Below are positions 16,449 to 24,572 of a stretch of 40,513 nt of DNA, one piece after another. The number at the start of each line of letters is the position of its first letter. The stretch's first letter is position 1. The notes below the pieces were generated by a model. That model was given only the letters and a program-made list of their open reading frames with translations. It had not been told where the DNA came from and ran no database searches. A program made the position numbers and the translations under genes. This stretch comes from Knufia peltigerae (taxonomy: Eukaryota > Ascomycota > Eurotiomycetes > Chaetothyriales > Trichomeriaceae): NCBI GenBank assembly GCA_030247855.1, contig JAPDRN010000204.1:1-40513 (forward strand), given 5' to 3'.

Positions 16449-19400
16449 GCCGGTTCCTCCCCACCCGCACCGCTGCCCTGCGCGGCGTGCAGGCCTTCAC
16501 CGGCATGCTTGCGGCCGCGTTCGCGGTAATAGGCATCACCGCGGCGGTCCATCAGGTCGTACACCACCGGGATCACCAGCAGGGTCAACAGGGTCGACAC
16601 CAGCAGGCCGCCGATCACGGTGATCGCCATCGGCGCACGCACCTCGGCGCCCTCGCCCATCGCCACCGCCAGCGGCAGGAAGCCGAACAGCGTGCACAGG
16701 GTGGTCATGATGATCGGCCGCAGGCGCGAGCGCGCACCCTCCACCAGCGCCTCGTGCTTGGCCACGCCGGCCTCGCGCAGCTGGTTGACCTTGTCGATCA
16801 GGATGATCGCGTTCTTGGTGACCAGACCGACCAGCAGGATCAGGCCGATGAACACCACCACCGAGATCGGCTTGCCGGTCAGCATCAGCGCCAGGATCGC
16901 GCCGACCAGTGCCAGCGGGATGGTGAACAGGATCACGAACGGATGCAGCAGCGATTCGAACTGCGAGGCCATTACCAGGTAGACCAGGAAGATCGCCAGG
17001 CCGAAGGCGAAGATCAGCGACTTCGCGGCCTGTGCCAGCTCCTCACCCTGGCCGCCGATGTGCAGGCCCACGCCCGCGCCCAGCGGCTGTTCGGACACCA
17101 TCTGCTGCACTTCGCGCATGGCCGCGCCAAGGTCGATGTCGCGCAGGTTGGCCGAGACCACGGCAACCCGGGTCTGGTCGGCGCGATGGATCTCGCTCGG
17201 GCCGGTGGTGGCGACCACATCAGCCACTGCGTCCAGGGTGACCGGACGGGTGCTGCCCGGATTGACGATCAAGCGACGGATGCTCTCCACACTGGCACGG
17301 TCGGTTTCCTGCGCGCGCACCAGCACATCAATCTTGCGGTCACGGAAGCTGTAGCGGGTGGCCACATCGCCGCGCACCTTCTTCACCACCACATCGGCGA
17401 TCTGCCGCGTGGTCAGGCCCAGTGCACCGGCACGCTCCTGGTCGAAGCGGATCTGGATTTCCGGGAAGCCCTCTTCCACGGTGGATTTGACGTCGGCGTA
17501 GTGCGCGTTGCCGCGCAGCAGCGCCGCCAGGCGCTGGCCCGCCACTTCCAGGGTGGCCATGTCCTGCCCGCGCAGTTCGATCTCCAGCGGCGTGGAGAAG
17601 CTGAACAATGCCGGCCGCGCGAAGTCGACCTGCGCACCCGGATGCTGGCCCATGGTGTCGCGCAGGCGTTCGGTGATCTCCGCTTCGATCTGCGGGTTGC
17701 CGCCACCTTCCATCACGATGGTCAGCTTGCCGATGTTCTCGCCACTTTCGGTCGGGCTGGCATCCAGGCGAGTACCGCTGCCGCTGACGCCGTACAGCGA
17801 TGCCACGCCCTCGCCCTTGCCGTGTGCCAGCTGCAGCTCGCGCACCAGTGCGTCGGTCTGCTTCAGCGGCGTGCCGGCCGGCAGCTTGACCGTCATTTCG
17901 AAACGGTCCTGCGCCAGCTGCGGGATCAGGTCGGCACCGAGCATCGGCACCAGTGCCATCGTGCCGACGAACGCCAGTGCAGCCAGGCCCAGCACCTTGC
18001 CGGGGTGGGCCAACGCACCCGGCAACAGCCGCAGGTAGCCACGCTCGGCACCGGCGTACGGCTTCATGGCGATGTCGCTGGCCTTGCGCATCACCGGGCC
18101 GACCACCGCTGCCACGCCGCGGCAGAGGCGCACCACCAACCATGCCAGTGCGTAGAAACTCCAGCGCATCGTTGCCATCACACCACGACGGCCGAGTGCG
18201 ACCGGCTTCTGCCAGCGGCTCTGCGGCTGCCACGGCTCGGCCGCGGCCTCTTCCGGGAATGCCAGCGGCGGCCGGCCCTTCAGCGAGCTCAGCATCGGGA
18301 TCAAGGTCATCGACACCAGCAGCGAGATCGCGATGGCGATGGCCACGGTCAGCGCCTGATCGCGGAACAGCTGGCCGGCGATGCCGTCGACGAACACCAG
18401 CGGCAGGAACACCGCGATGGTGGTCAAGGTGGAAGCAACCACCGCCATGCTCACTTCGCGGGTGCCGGCGATGGCCGCCTGCAGGATGCCCAGGCCGCGC
18501 TCGCGCGCCTTGGCGATGCTCTCCAGCACCACGATGGAATCATCCACCACCAGGCCGGTGGCCAGTGCCAGGCCGCCCAGCGACATCACGTTCAAGCTCA
18601 GGCCGAGCTGACCCATGAAGAAGAATGTGGCGATGATCGAAACCGGCAGCGACAGGCTGATCACGAACGTGCTCCAGCCGTCGCGCAGGAACAGGAAGAT
18701 GATCAGGATCGCCAGCAGGCCGCCGATCACCGCGTCCTTCTTGACGTCAGCGATGGCGTGCTGGATGAAGCGCGACTGGTCTTCGATGGTGGTCAGTTCG
18801 GCATCGGCCGGGAACGTTGCCTTGATCTGCTCCAGACGCTTGCGCAGCGCTTCGGCGGTGGCAACGGTATTGGCGTCGCCTTCCTTGTAGATCGCCAGTT
18901 CGACCGATTCCTTGCCGCCCAGGCGGATGACCGCTTCGCGTTCCTTGTAGCCCTGGCGCACGGTGGCCACGTCCTTCAGACGCACCGGCACACCGTTGGC
19001 GACCACGCTGGAGCCGCCGCCGGACGAAGCGCTCTGCGCGGCGGAGGCCGCGGCGACAGCCGCAGCCGAACCGGTCGAGGCGGCGATGTTGAACATCTGC
19101 TGCAACGCCGAGTCGGCCGCGCTGCCGTTGGCGGACTGGGTGGTGACCAGCAGGTTGCGGATCTCTTCCAGGTCGGCGAACTGGTTGACGGTACGCACCA
19201 GGAAGCGCTGCGAGCCCTCCTCCAGGCGGCCGCCGGAAATGTTGATGTTCTCTTCCTTCAACCGCTTGATGACGGTGTCGATCGGCAGGTTGAGCTGGGC
19301 CAGTTTCTGCTGGTCGATATCGACCTGGATCTCATCTTCCAGACCACCGCCGACCTTGACCGCCGCCACGCCGGTAACCGGCTCCAGCTTCTTCTTCAGG

Positions 19401-19966
19401 TCTTCATCGGCATAGCGGCGCAGACCGGTCAGTTCACGGATCGCTTCTTCGTCGGTCGCAGGCGCGGCCTTGGTCGACAGCACCAGGCGCATGATCGGCT
19501 CGGTGGAGGGATTGAAGCGCAGCAGCACCGGAGCCTTGGCTTCCAGTGGCAGGTTCAGCGCCTCCATCTTGTCGCGCACTTCCAGACTGGCCTGGTCCAT
19601 GTTGGTGCCCCAGGCGAACTCGAGCACCACATCACTCTGGCCGGTGCGCGACACCGACTTCAGCTTGCGCAGGTTCTTGACCACGCCGACGGCTTCTTCA
19701 ACCGGCTGGGTGATCAGGGTTTCGATTTCAGTCGGCGCCGCACCGGTGTACTCGGTGCGCACGGTCAGCGTCGGATAGCTCAGGTCCGGCAGCAGGTTGA
19801 CCTTGAGGTTGCCCAACGCGATCAGGCCGAACAGCAGCAGGGTGACCGTGCACATGGCGATGGTGACGCGACGGCGGGTGGCGAACTCCACCAGGCCGCC
19901 ACGCATGCCTGCGGCGGCGCCGTCGCTCCCTGGCGAGGCACCGTGGTCGTGGCCGGGCGCGGTCAT
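16445..19966 (-). CDS. RND multidrug-type efflux permease (first of two), extended
   Basis: 1173 aa, about 130 longer than AcrB. After a 26-residue polar start comes EFATRRRVTIAMCTVTLLLFGLIA (TM1). TM4 reads GLVVDDSIVVLESIAKARERG with both acidic proton-relay residues. Extra length comes from an Ala/Ser/Gly-rich insertion (about residues 275-320, AASTGSAAAVAAASAAQSAS) and an insert with hydrophobic text in the central cytoplasmic/TM7 region (RRGVMATMRWSFYALAWLVV). The gene overlaps the adaptor gene by 4 bases and the second pump by 4 bases. Two unlike permeases with one adaptor recall MdtBC, where the two form a heterotrimer; whether these do so is inference. Metal-specific (CusA/CzcA) motifs are not evident. 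Confidence 0.92.
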   Translation of the reverse strand: MTAPGHDHGASPGSDGAAAGMRGGLVEFATRRRVTIAMCTVTLLLFGLIALGNLKVNLLPDLSYPTLTVRTEYTGAAPTEIETLITQPVEEAVGVVKNLRKLKSVSRTGQSDVVLEFAWGTNMDQASLEVRDKMEALNLPLEAKAPVLLRFNPSTEPIMRLVLSTKAAPATDEEAIRELTGLRRYADEDLKKKLEPVTGVAAVKVGGGLEDEIQVDIDQQKLAQLNLPIDTVIKRLKEENINISGGRLEEGSQRFLVRTVNQFADLEEIRNLLVTTQSANGSAADSALQQMFNIAASTGSAAAVAAASAAQSASSGGGSSVVANGVPVRLKDVATVRQGYKEREAVIRLGGKESVELAIYKEGDANTVATAEALRKRLEQIKATFPADAELTTIEDQSRFIQHAIADVKKDAVIGGLLAILIIFLFLRDGWSTFVISLSLPVSIIATFFFMGQLGLSLNVMSLGGLALATGLVVDDSIVVLESIAKARERGLGILQAAIAGTREVSMAVVASTLTTIAVFLPLVFVDGIAGQLFRDQALTVAIAIAISLLVSMTLIPMLSSLKGRPPLAFPEEAAAEPWQPQSRWQKPVALGRRGVMATMRWSFYALAWLVVRLCRGVAAVVGPVMRKASDIAMKPYAGAERGYLRLLPGALAHPGKVLGLAALAFVGTMALVPMLGADLIPQLAQDRFEMTVKLPAGTPLKQTDALVRELQLAHGKGEGVASLYGVSGSGTRLDASPTESGENIGKLTIVMEGGGNPQIEAEITERLRDTMGQHPGAQVDFARPALFSFSTPLEIELRGQDMATLEVAGQRLAALLRGNAHYADVKSTVEEGFPEIQIRFDQERAGALGLTTRQIADVVVKKVRGDVATRYSFRDRKIDVLVRAQETDRASVESIRRLIVNPGSTRPVTLDAVADVVATTGPSEIHRADQTRVAVVSANLRDIDLGAAMREVQQMVSEQPLGAGVGLHIGGQGEELAQAAKSLIFAFGLAIFLVYLVMASQFESLLHPFVILFTIPLALVGAILALMLTGKPISVVVFIGLILLVGLVTKNAIILIDKVNQLREAGVAKHEALVEGARSRLRPIIMTTLCTLFGFLPLAVAMGEGAEVRAPMAITVIGGLLVSTLLTLLVIPVVYDLMDRRGDAYYRERGRKHAGEGLHAAQGSGAGGEEPA

Positions 19967-21114
19967 TGCGTGCTCCCGGCCTTCTCTGCCGGCTTGGCCG
20001 AGGTGGCTACCGTCTTTGCCTTGGTCTTCGGATCGGCGATCACCTGCACTGCCGTGCCATCGCGCAGGGCGACCTTGCCGGCGGTGACGATCTGGTCGCC
20101 CGCCGCCAGTCCCTCACGGATTTCCACCCACGGCCCTTCGGCGTAGCCGAGCTTGACCGGCACCCGCGCGACCTTGCCCCCGCGCACCCGGAACACCGCC
20201 GGCTCACCATCGTCCAGCAGCGCCAGGCGCGGCACCACCAGCGCATCGGCACGCTGGTCGTAGTCGATGCGGATGCGGCCGAACATGCCAGGCTGCAGCG
20301 ACTGCGCAGCGCCATCGAAAGCACTGACCACACGGAAGGTGCCGCTGCCCGAATCCACCACCGGCGCGATGCGGTCGACGACACCGGTGAAGGTCTGGCC
20401 CGGCAGCGCATCGGCCGACAACGTGACCGGCTGGCCTGCGCGCAGCGTCGCCAGCTCGCGCTCGGGTACGTTGAGGGTGGCTTCCAGCCGCGAGTTGTCG
20501 ACGATGCGGAAGATCGGCGTGTTGATCTGCACGAAGTTGCCGGTCTTGATCGAACGCGAGGCGATCACGCCGGAAATCGGTGCGACCACGGTCGTATACG
20601 ACAGTTCCAGCGTGGCCAGGCGGTACTGCGCTCGGATGTTTTCCAGGTCGTAGCGCAACTGGTCGACGCTGGCCGCACTGACCAGCTGCTGGCCGACCAA
20701 CTTCTGTGCACGCTGATAGTCGTTTTCCAGCTTGCGCATCTGCGCTTCGCTCTGGGCAACGGCCAAGCGCGCGCGGTCCGGATCCAGCCGCACCAGAGGC
20801 TGCCCGGCGCTGACCCGCTGCCCTTCCTCGACCAGCACCGCCAACGCGACGCCCGAGGTCTTGGCGACCACCTGCGATTCGGCGCGCGGCTCCAGTGCTG
20901 CGGTTCCGGTGTAGCTGGCGGCGACTGCGCGATGGCTGGCCACGGCCACTTCCACCGGCACCGCGTCGACCTTCTTCTCGTCCTTGGTCTCGGCCGCCTT
21001 GGCCTCGTTGTTGGGCCCAGCGGCGCAACCGCTCAGCAGCAGGGAGGTGGAGAGCAGCAGCGCGGCAGCGCAGAGTCCGCTGCGGGGGCCGGGCAGGAAG
21101 GTTTGGTGCGACAT
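19963..21114 (-). CDS. RND efflux periplasmic adaptor lipoprotein
   Basis: 383 aa from ATG 21114. This start puts a lipoprotein signal right at the N-terminus: SGLCAAALLLSTSLLLSGC, with Cys30 as the lipid-modified residue. A longer in-frame start at 21198 would bury the signal and is rejected. The membrane-fusion-protein order is visible: ASYTGTAALEPRAESQVVAK, a lipoyl half (SGVALAVLVEEGQRVSAGQ), a coiled-coil hairpin (about residues 105-160), a second lipoyl half (APISGVIASRSIKTGNFVQ), then the beta-barrel (VSAFDGAAQSLQPGMFGRIRI). It links the two downstream RND pumps to an outer-membrane channel, whose gene is not in this window. Confidence 0.93.
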   Translation of the reverse strand: MSHQTFLPGPRSGLCAAALLLSTSLLLSGCAAGPNNEAKAAETKDEKKVDAVPVEVAVASHRAVAASYTGTAALEPRAESQVVAKTSGVALAVLVEEGQRVSAGQPLVRLDPDRARLAVAQSEAQMRKLENDYQRAQKLVGQQLVSAASVDQLRYDLENIRAQYRLATLELSYTTVVAPISGVIASRSIKTGNFVQINTPIFRIVDNSRLEATLNVPERELATLRAGQPVTLSADALPGQTFTGVVDRIAPVVDSGSGTFRVVSAFDGAAQSLQPGMFGRIRIDYDQRADALVVPRLALLDDGEPAVFRVRGGKVARVPVKLGYAEGPWVEIREGLAAGDQIVTAGKVALRDGTAVQVIADPKTKAKTVATSAKPAEKAGSTQ

Positions 21115-21255
21115 CGTCAGATCCCTGGAGGATGCGTGGGCAGGTGTGGTAGCAAAGTAATGCACCACTTCACGGCAACACCATATCCCAAAGGTCATGG
21201 TGCCTTCACGCCGCCGGTCGGGCCGACCCCATTTCAGCTAGATGAAACCTGAGGC

Positions 21256-21261
21256 TATACT
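21256..21261 (+). promoter_or_regulatory. Probable -10 element for the cytochrome c pair
   Basis: TATACT at 21256-21261 with a weak TTTCAG 18 bases upstream (21232-21237), about 60 bases before the first cytochrome start. The divergent adaptor gene starts at 21114, so this 205-base region holds promoters for both directions; I could not pick the one for the efflux operon. Confidence 0.4.
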
Positions 21262-21319
21262 CGGGTTGTTCCGTACCCCACGCCGGAACGACCAGACCCG
21301 AATCCCCGGAAAAGACACC

Positions 21320-21715
21320 ATGCGCCCGCAGCCGCTCGCCGCTTGTCTCGCTCTGGCCGTCCTCCTGCCCCTCGGGGCCGCCGCACAGCCCGCTCCTGCT
21401 TCTGCTCCTGCAGCACCCGCCCCGGCACCGGCTACGGCCCCTGTGCCGGCGGCTGCCACGCCCACCGGCAGTTTCGACAATGGCCGTGTGCTGGCCTATA
21501 CCTGCCAGGGGTGCCACGGCATCACCGGTTACAAGAACGCCTACCCCAGTTACCGGGTACCGAAGATCGGTGGCCAGACCCAGCAGTACCTGACCCAGGC
21601 CCTGACCGAGTACCGCCAGGGCAAGCGCCGGCATCCCACGATGCAGGCACAGTCGATGAGTTTCAGCGAACAGGAGATCGCCGATCTCGCTGTTTACCTG
21701 TCCACCGTCAAGTAA
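21320..21715 (+). CDS. Exported single-haem cytochrome c
   Basis: 131 aa from ATG 21320, chosen because a signal peptide begins there (MRPQPLAACLALAVLLPLGAAA). A Pro/Ala linker follows (residues 23-48), then one class I cytochrome domain with CQGCH (C62, C65, H66). M108 or M113 is the likely distal ligand (HPTMQAQSM). The Ala/Pro linker may tether or space the domain in the periplasm. The second cytochrome gene starts 9 bases after the stop, so the two are one operon. Their partner oxidase or dehydrogenase is not nearby. Confidence 0.9.
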   Translation: MRPQPLAACLALAVLLPLGAAAQPAPASAPAAPAPAPATAPVPAAATPTGSFDNGRVLAYTCQGCHGITGYKNAYPSYRVPKIGGQTQQYLTQALTEYRQGKRRHPTMQAQSMSFSEQEIADLAVYLSTVK

Positions 21716-21724
21716 GGCCCGCCC

Positions 21725-22186
21725 ATGTCGAAAGCCGCGCATCCACTGCGTCACGCCATCGCCCTGTCCGTCGCCCTGCTGCTGGCGGCCTGCTCGCAGT
21801 CACAGGTGGAGAACAGCGAGAAATCCGCCGGCGATCCCGGCCATGCCAGCGGCGAGCACGGATCGTCCTCATCCGCTGGCCTGCCTGCCGGGCGTGAAGC
21901 CGCCGGTGAGGCGCGCGCCAAGGTCAAGAGCAAGGCCACCAGCCAGAGCTGCATCGATTGCCACGGTGCCGACGGCAATGCGCCGATCGATCCGACCTAC
22001 CCGAAGCTGGGTGGGCAGTACGGTGATTACCTGGCGCATGCGCTGCAGGCCTATCGTGCCGGTGACCGTCAGCATGCGTTGATGACACCGCAGGCGAAAG
22101 ACCTGAGCGATCAGGATATTGCCGATCTGGCCGCGTACTTCGGCAGCCGCACGAGCCAGCTGCGGGATCTGCACGGGGTCAAATGA
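21725..22186 (+). CDS. Lipoprotein single-haem cytochrome c
   Basis: 153 aa. The signal HAIALSVALLLAAC ends in a lipobox with Cys23, so the protein is probably membrane-anchored. A polar, Gly/Ser-rich linker (residues 24-65) leads to a class I cytochrome domain with CIDCH (C76, C79, H80) and M120 (HALMTPQA) as probable axial ligand. The region YPKLGGQYGDYLAHALQAYRAG parallels KIGGQTQQYLTQALTEYRQG in the preceding protein, so the pair probably arose by duplication. One soluble and one anchored partner suggests electron hand-over between them; that is inference. Confidence 0.9.
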   Translation: MSKAAHPLRHAIALSVALLLAACSQSQVENSEKSAGDPGHASGEHGSSSSAGLPAGREAAGEARAKVKSKATSQSCIDCHGADGNAPIDPTYPKLGGQYGDYLAHALQAYRAGDRQHALMTPQAKDLSDQDIADLAAYFGSRTSQLRDLHGVK

Positions 22187-22204
22187 CCGCCGGCCGCCGG
22201 TGGG

Positions 22205-22263
22205 TGCGGACCGTTGGTCCGCACGGATCATGGGCGTTACTTTTCTTTGCGCGCAAAGAAAAG
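22205..22263. repeat. REP-like hairpin plus perfect 24-bp palindrome
   Basis: 22205-22223: TGCGGACC-GTT-GGTCCGCA, a REP-type stem preceded by GTGG rather than GTAG. 22240-22263: a perfect palindrome with half-site CTTTTCTTTGCG, followed by CAACCAAAAGAAGCG. This palindrome-and-tail phrase recurs in many proteobacterial genomes in my experience and often yields spurious ORFs. It lies between the cytochrome stop and the uup stop, which converge; nothing else is recognised in 22264-22397. Confidence 0.65.
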
Positions 22264-22397
22264 CAACCAAAAGAAGCGCTCCGCCATCCGCGAGCCGGTG
22301 CTACGCACCGGTACCCTGCGCTCCTCGGTCCGCTACAAGGCGGAATCAGATCAGAAGCCACAGCCGCCCGCCAAGGCGAGACGGCCGTGGTGGCCGA

Positions 22398-24278
22398 TCA
22401 GCCTTCCAGCTCTTCCCAGCGTGCGTACGCGGCATCCAGTTCGGACTGCACCTTGGCCAGCTGCTGGGTGTGCGCGGTCACTTCGGCACTGCTGCGCGTG
22501 TAGAACGACGGATCGTTCATCGCGGCGGTCAGGCCTTCAACATCGCCTTCGAGCTTTTCGATCGTCTTCGGCAACTGCTCCAGCTCGCGCGCTTCCTTGT
22601 AGGCAAGCTTGCGCTTGGGCGCAGCCGGTTCCGCAGCAGCGGCCGGCGCAGCGGCAGCGGGCTTGGCCGCGGCAACCACCGCCGGCGCTGCGGCCACGCT
22701 GGCCGCGTAACGCTGCCAGTCGCTGTAGCCGCCCACGTACTCACCGATAACGCCATCGCCTTCCATCACCAGGGTGGACGTCACCACGTTGTCGATGAAG
22801 TCACGATCATGGCTGACCAGCAGCAACGTGCCGTTGTATTCGCCCAGCAACTCTTCCAGCAGCTCCAGGGTTTCCACGTCCAGGTCGTTGGTCGGTTCGT
22901 CCATCACCAGCAGGTTGGACGGCTGCGCGAACAGCTTGGCCAGCAGCAGGCGGTTGCGCTCGCCACCGGACAGGCGGGTGATCGGCGCGCGCGCGCGCTC
23001 GGGGGTGAACATGAAGTCCTGCAGGTAGGCGTGCACGTGCTTGCGCTTGCCGTTGAACTCGAGGAAATCGCGGCCTTCGGCCACGTTCTCGATCGCGCTC
23101 CAGTCTTCGCGCAGCACTGCACGGTACTGGTCGAAGTACGCGACCTGCAGGTTGGTGCCGGCGTTGACTTCACCCTTCTGCGGCTGCAGCTCGCCCAGCA
23201 GCAATTTCAACAGCGTGGTCTTGCCACTGCCGTTGGGGCCGATCAGGCCGATGCGGTCGCCGCGCAAAATGGTGGTGGAGAAATCACGGACCATCGTGCG
23301 ATCGCCGAAGGCAAACGAGATGTCCTTGATGTCGATGACCTTCTTGCCCGAGCTCACGCCCTGGGCCGCTTCCATCTTGACGTTGCCGCTAAGGTCGCGG
23401 CGCTCCGAACGCTCGTTGCGCATCGCCTTCAGGCGGCGCACGCGGCCTTCGTCACGGGTGCGGCGTGCCTTGATGCCCTGGCGGATCCACACTTCTTCCT
23501 GCGCCAGCAGCTTGTCGAACCGCGCGTTTTCCTGCGCCTGCGCATTGAGTCGTTCTTCGCGGCGGCGCTCGTAGTTGGCCCAGTCGCCCGGCCAGCTGGT
23601 GACCTGGCCGCGATCGATCTCGACGATGCGGGTGGCCAGCGCGCGCAGGAAGCGGCGGTCATGGGTGACGAACACCACGCTGCCGTTCCAGTTCTTGAGG
23701 AACATTTCGAGCCAATCGATGGCTTCGATGTCCAGGTGGTTGGTCGGTTCGTCCAGCAGCAGCAGGTCGGGGCTGGAGACCAGCGCACGGCCGAGCAGCA
23801 CGCGGCGCTTCATGCCGCCGGACAGGCGCGCGAACTCCGCTTCGCCATCGAGGTCGAGCTTGGTCAGGGTCTCGCTGACGCGCTGGTCCAGGCCCCAGCC
23901 GTTGGCGGCATCGATCTTCGCCTGCACGTTGCCCAGCGCTTCGCCATCGAACACGTCGGCGTGGCTGAGGTGATGGAATTCGGCGAGCCATTGGCCCAGT
24001 TCGCCCAGGCCGTCGGCGACGACGTCGAACACGCTGCCGGCGGCGCCATGCGGCACTTCCTGCTCCAGGCGGGTCACGCGCACGCCCTGCTGCACGCGCA
24101 CTTCGCCGTCATCGGGCTTGTGGTCGCCGGACAGCAGCTTGAGCAGGGTCGATTTGCCGGCGCCGTTGCGGCCGATCAGGGCGATACGCTCGCCCGGCTC
24201 GATCGACAGTTCGGCTTTTTCCAGCAACAGCGGGCCGCCGACGCTGAAGTCGACGTTTTGCAGAGTAATCAGAGGCAT
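22398..24278 (-). CDS. uup: ABC-F family ATPase Uup
   Basis: 626 aa from ATG 24278 (MPLITLQNVDFSVGG). ABC-F proteins have two ATPase domains and no membrane part, and act on ribosomes or nucleic acids; Uup is linked to transposon precise excision and ribosome assembly. Seen here: Walker A GRNGAGKST (about residue 36), LSGGMKRR, LLLLDEPTNHLDIEAIDWLE, then GPNGSGKTTLLK, LSGGERNRLLLAKLF and LLVMDEPTNDLDVETLELLE. An Ala/Pro linker leads to a C-terminal coiled-coil domain (AYKEARELEQLPKTIEKLEG), which marks Uup rather than EttA. Upstream in-frame sequence is intergenic repeat, so the longer start is rejected. The -10 box lies 6 bases before the ATG. Confidence 0.94.
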   Translation of the reverse strand: MPLITLQNVDFSVGGPLLLEKAELSIEPGERIALIGRNGAGKSTLLKLLSGDHKPDDGEVRVQQGVRVTRLEQEVPHGAAGSVFDVVADGLGELGQWLAEFHHLSHADVFDGEALGNVQAKIDAANGWGLDQRVSETLTKLDLDGEAEFARLSGGMKRRVLLGRALVSSPDLLLLDEPTNHLDIEAIDWLEMFLKNWNGSVVFVTHDRRFLRALATRIVEIDRGQVTSWPGDWANYERRREERLNAQAQENARFDKLLAQEEVWIRQGIKARRTRDEGRVRRLKAMRNERSERRDLSGNVKMEAAQGVSSGKKVIDIKDISFAFGDRTMVRDFSTTILRGDRIGLIGPNGSGKTTLLKLLLGELQPQKGEVNAGTNLQVAYFDQYRAVLREDWSAIENVAEGRDFLEFNGKRKHVHAYLQDFMFTPERARAPITRLSGGERNRLLLAKLFAQPSNLLVMDEPTNDLDVETLELLEELLGEYNGTLLLVSHDRDFIDNVVTSTLVMEGDGVIGEYVGGYSDWQRYAASVAAAPAVVAAAKPAAAAPAAAAEPAAPKRKLAYKEARELEQLPKTIEKLEGDVEGLTAAMNDPSFYTRSSAEVTAHTQQLAKVQSELDAAYARWEELEG

Positions 24279-24284
24279 CCGACC

Positions 24285-24290
24285 ATTGTA
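24285..24290 (-). promoter_or_regulatory. -10 box of uup, next to the start codon
   Basis: TACAAT on the minus strand with six bases between it and the uup ATG. There is no Shine-Dalgarno, so the transcript is probably leaderless. The -35 position falls inside the REP hairpin of the long repeat (24308-24324). Confidence 0.6.
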
Positions 24291-24300
24291 GCGGGTTGCG

Positions 24301-24492
24301 GGCGTCGGCCGGGCGGCGCCCGGCACCCGCAGAGGCAACGGCCGCAGCCAAAGCAACGTCAAAAGCTGGCTTCCTGTGGGATGGCAGGGTGGGTCCGGTT
24401 GCGGGGGACGCCGTAAACCCGTCCTTGGGGGCTTGGCCGCGGCATCCATGCCGCGGACACCCCCGCAACCGGACCCACCCCGCCTTCGACAG
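24301..24492 (+). repeat. Long structured repeat, copy A (single)
   Basis: Parts in order: REP hairpin GCCGGGC-GGC-GCCCGGC (24308-24324); CGCAGAGG; five hexanucleotides CAACGG CCGCAG CCAAAG CAACGT CAAAAG (24336-24365); outer stem of 21 bp, perfect (24387-24407 with 24460-24480); 29-nt loop 24408-24436 starting ACGCCGTAAA and ending GGCTTGG; inner hairpin CCGCGGCAT-CC-ATGCCGCGG (24437-24456); return ACA; end motif TTCGACAG (24485-24492). It fills most of the gap between the lysR stop and the uup start, with the REP end toward uup. Reading frames across it are not convincing genes. Confidence 0.85.
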
Positions 24493-24508
24493 ATTTCCGC
24501 TGCTGTTG

Positions 24509-24572
24509 GTGGGTGCCGACCGTTGGTCGGCACGGGGTCGGGTCCCGTTGCTGCGCAACGGGCTCTGACCCC
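24509..24572. repeat. REP-like hairpin and GGGGTC palindrome
   Basis: TGCCGACC-GTT-GGTCGGCA at 24514-24532, then an 18-bp imperfect palindrome 24534-24572 with outer ends GGGGTC and GACCCC and inner part GTTGC-TGC-GCAAC. The second is the same type as 39880-39922. Together with copy A they make up the 330-base gap 24279-24608; no gene is seen in it. Confidence 0.7.

Noticed and set aside
16487..20146. 1219-codon open frame on the plus strand opposite the long RND gene
   Set aside because: Antisense shadow of the RND and adaptor genes; His/Gln-rich, no domain.
16445..21114. Naming the efflux genes smeIJK or another known Sme system
   Set aside because: The pump lengths and the 1173-residue permease do not fit SmeJ/SmeK as I recall them, and no search could be run.
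22119..22397. Short frames over the CTTTTCTTTGCG palindrome that look conserved
   Set aside because: Same reason: a widespread untranslated repeat that produces recurring spurious peptides.
22119..24416. 765-codon open frame on the plus strand opposite uup
   Set aside because: Antisense shadow that also runs through the palindrome at 22240 and copy A of the repeat.
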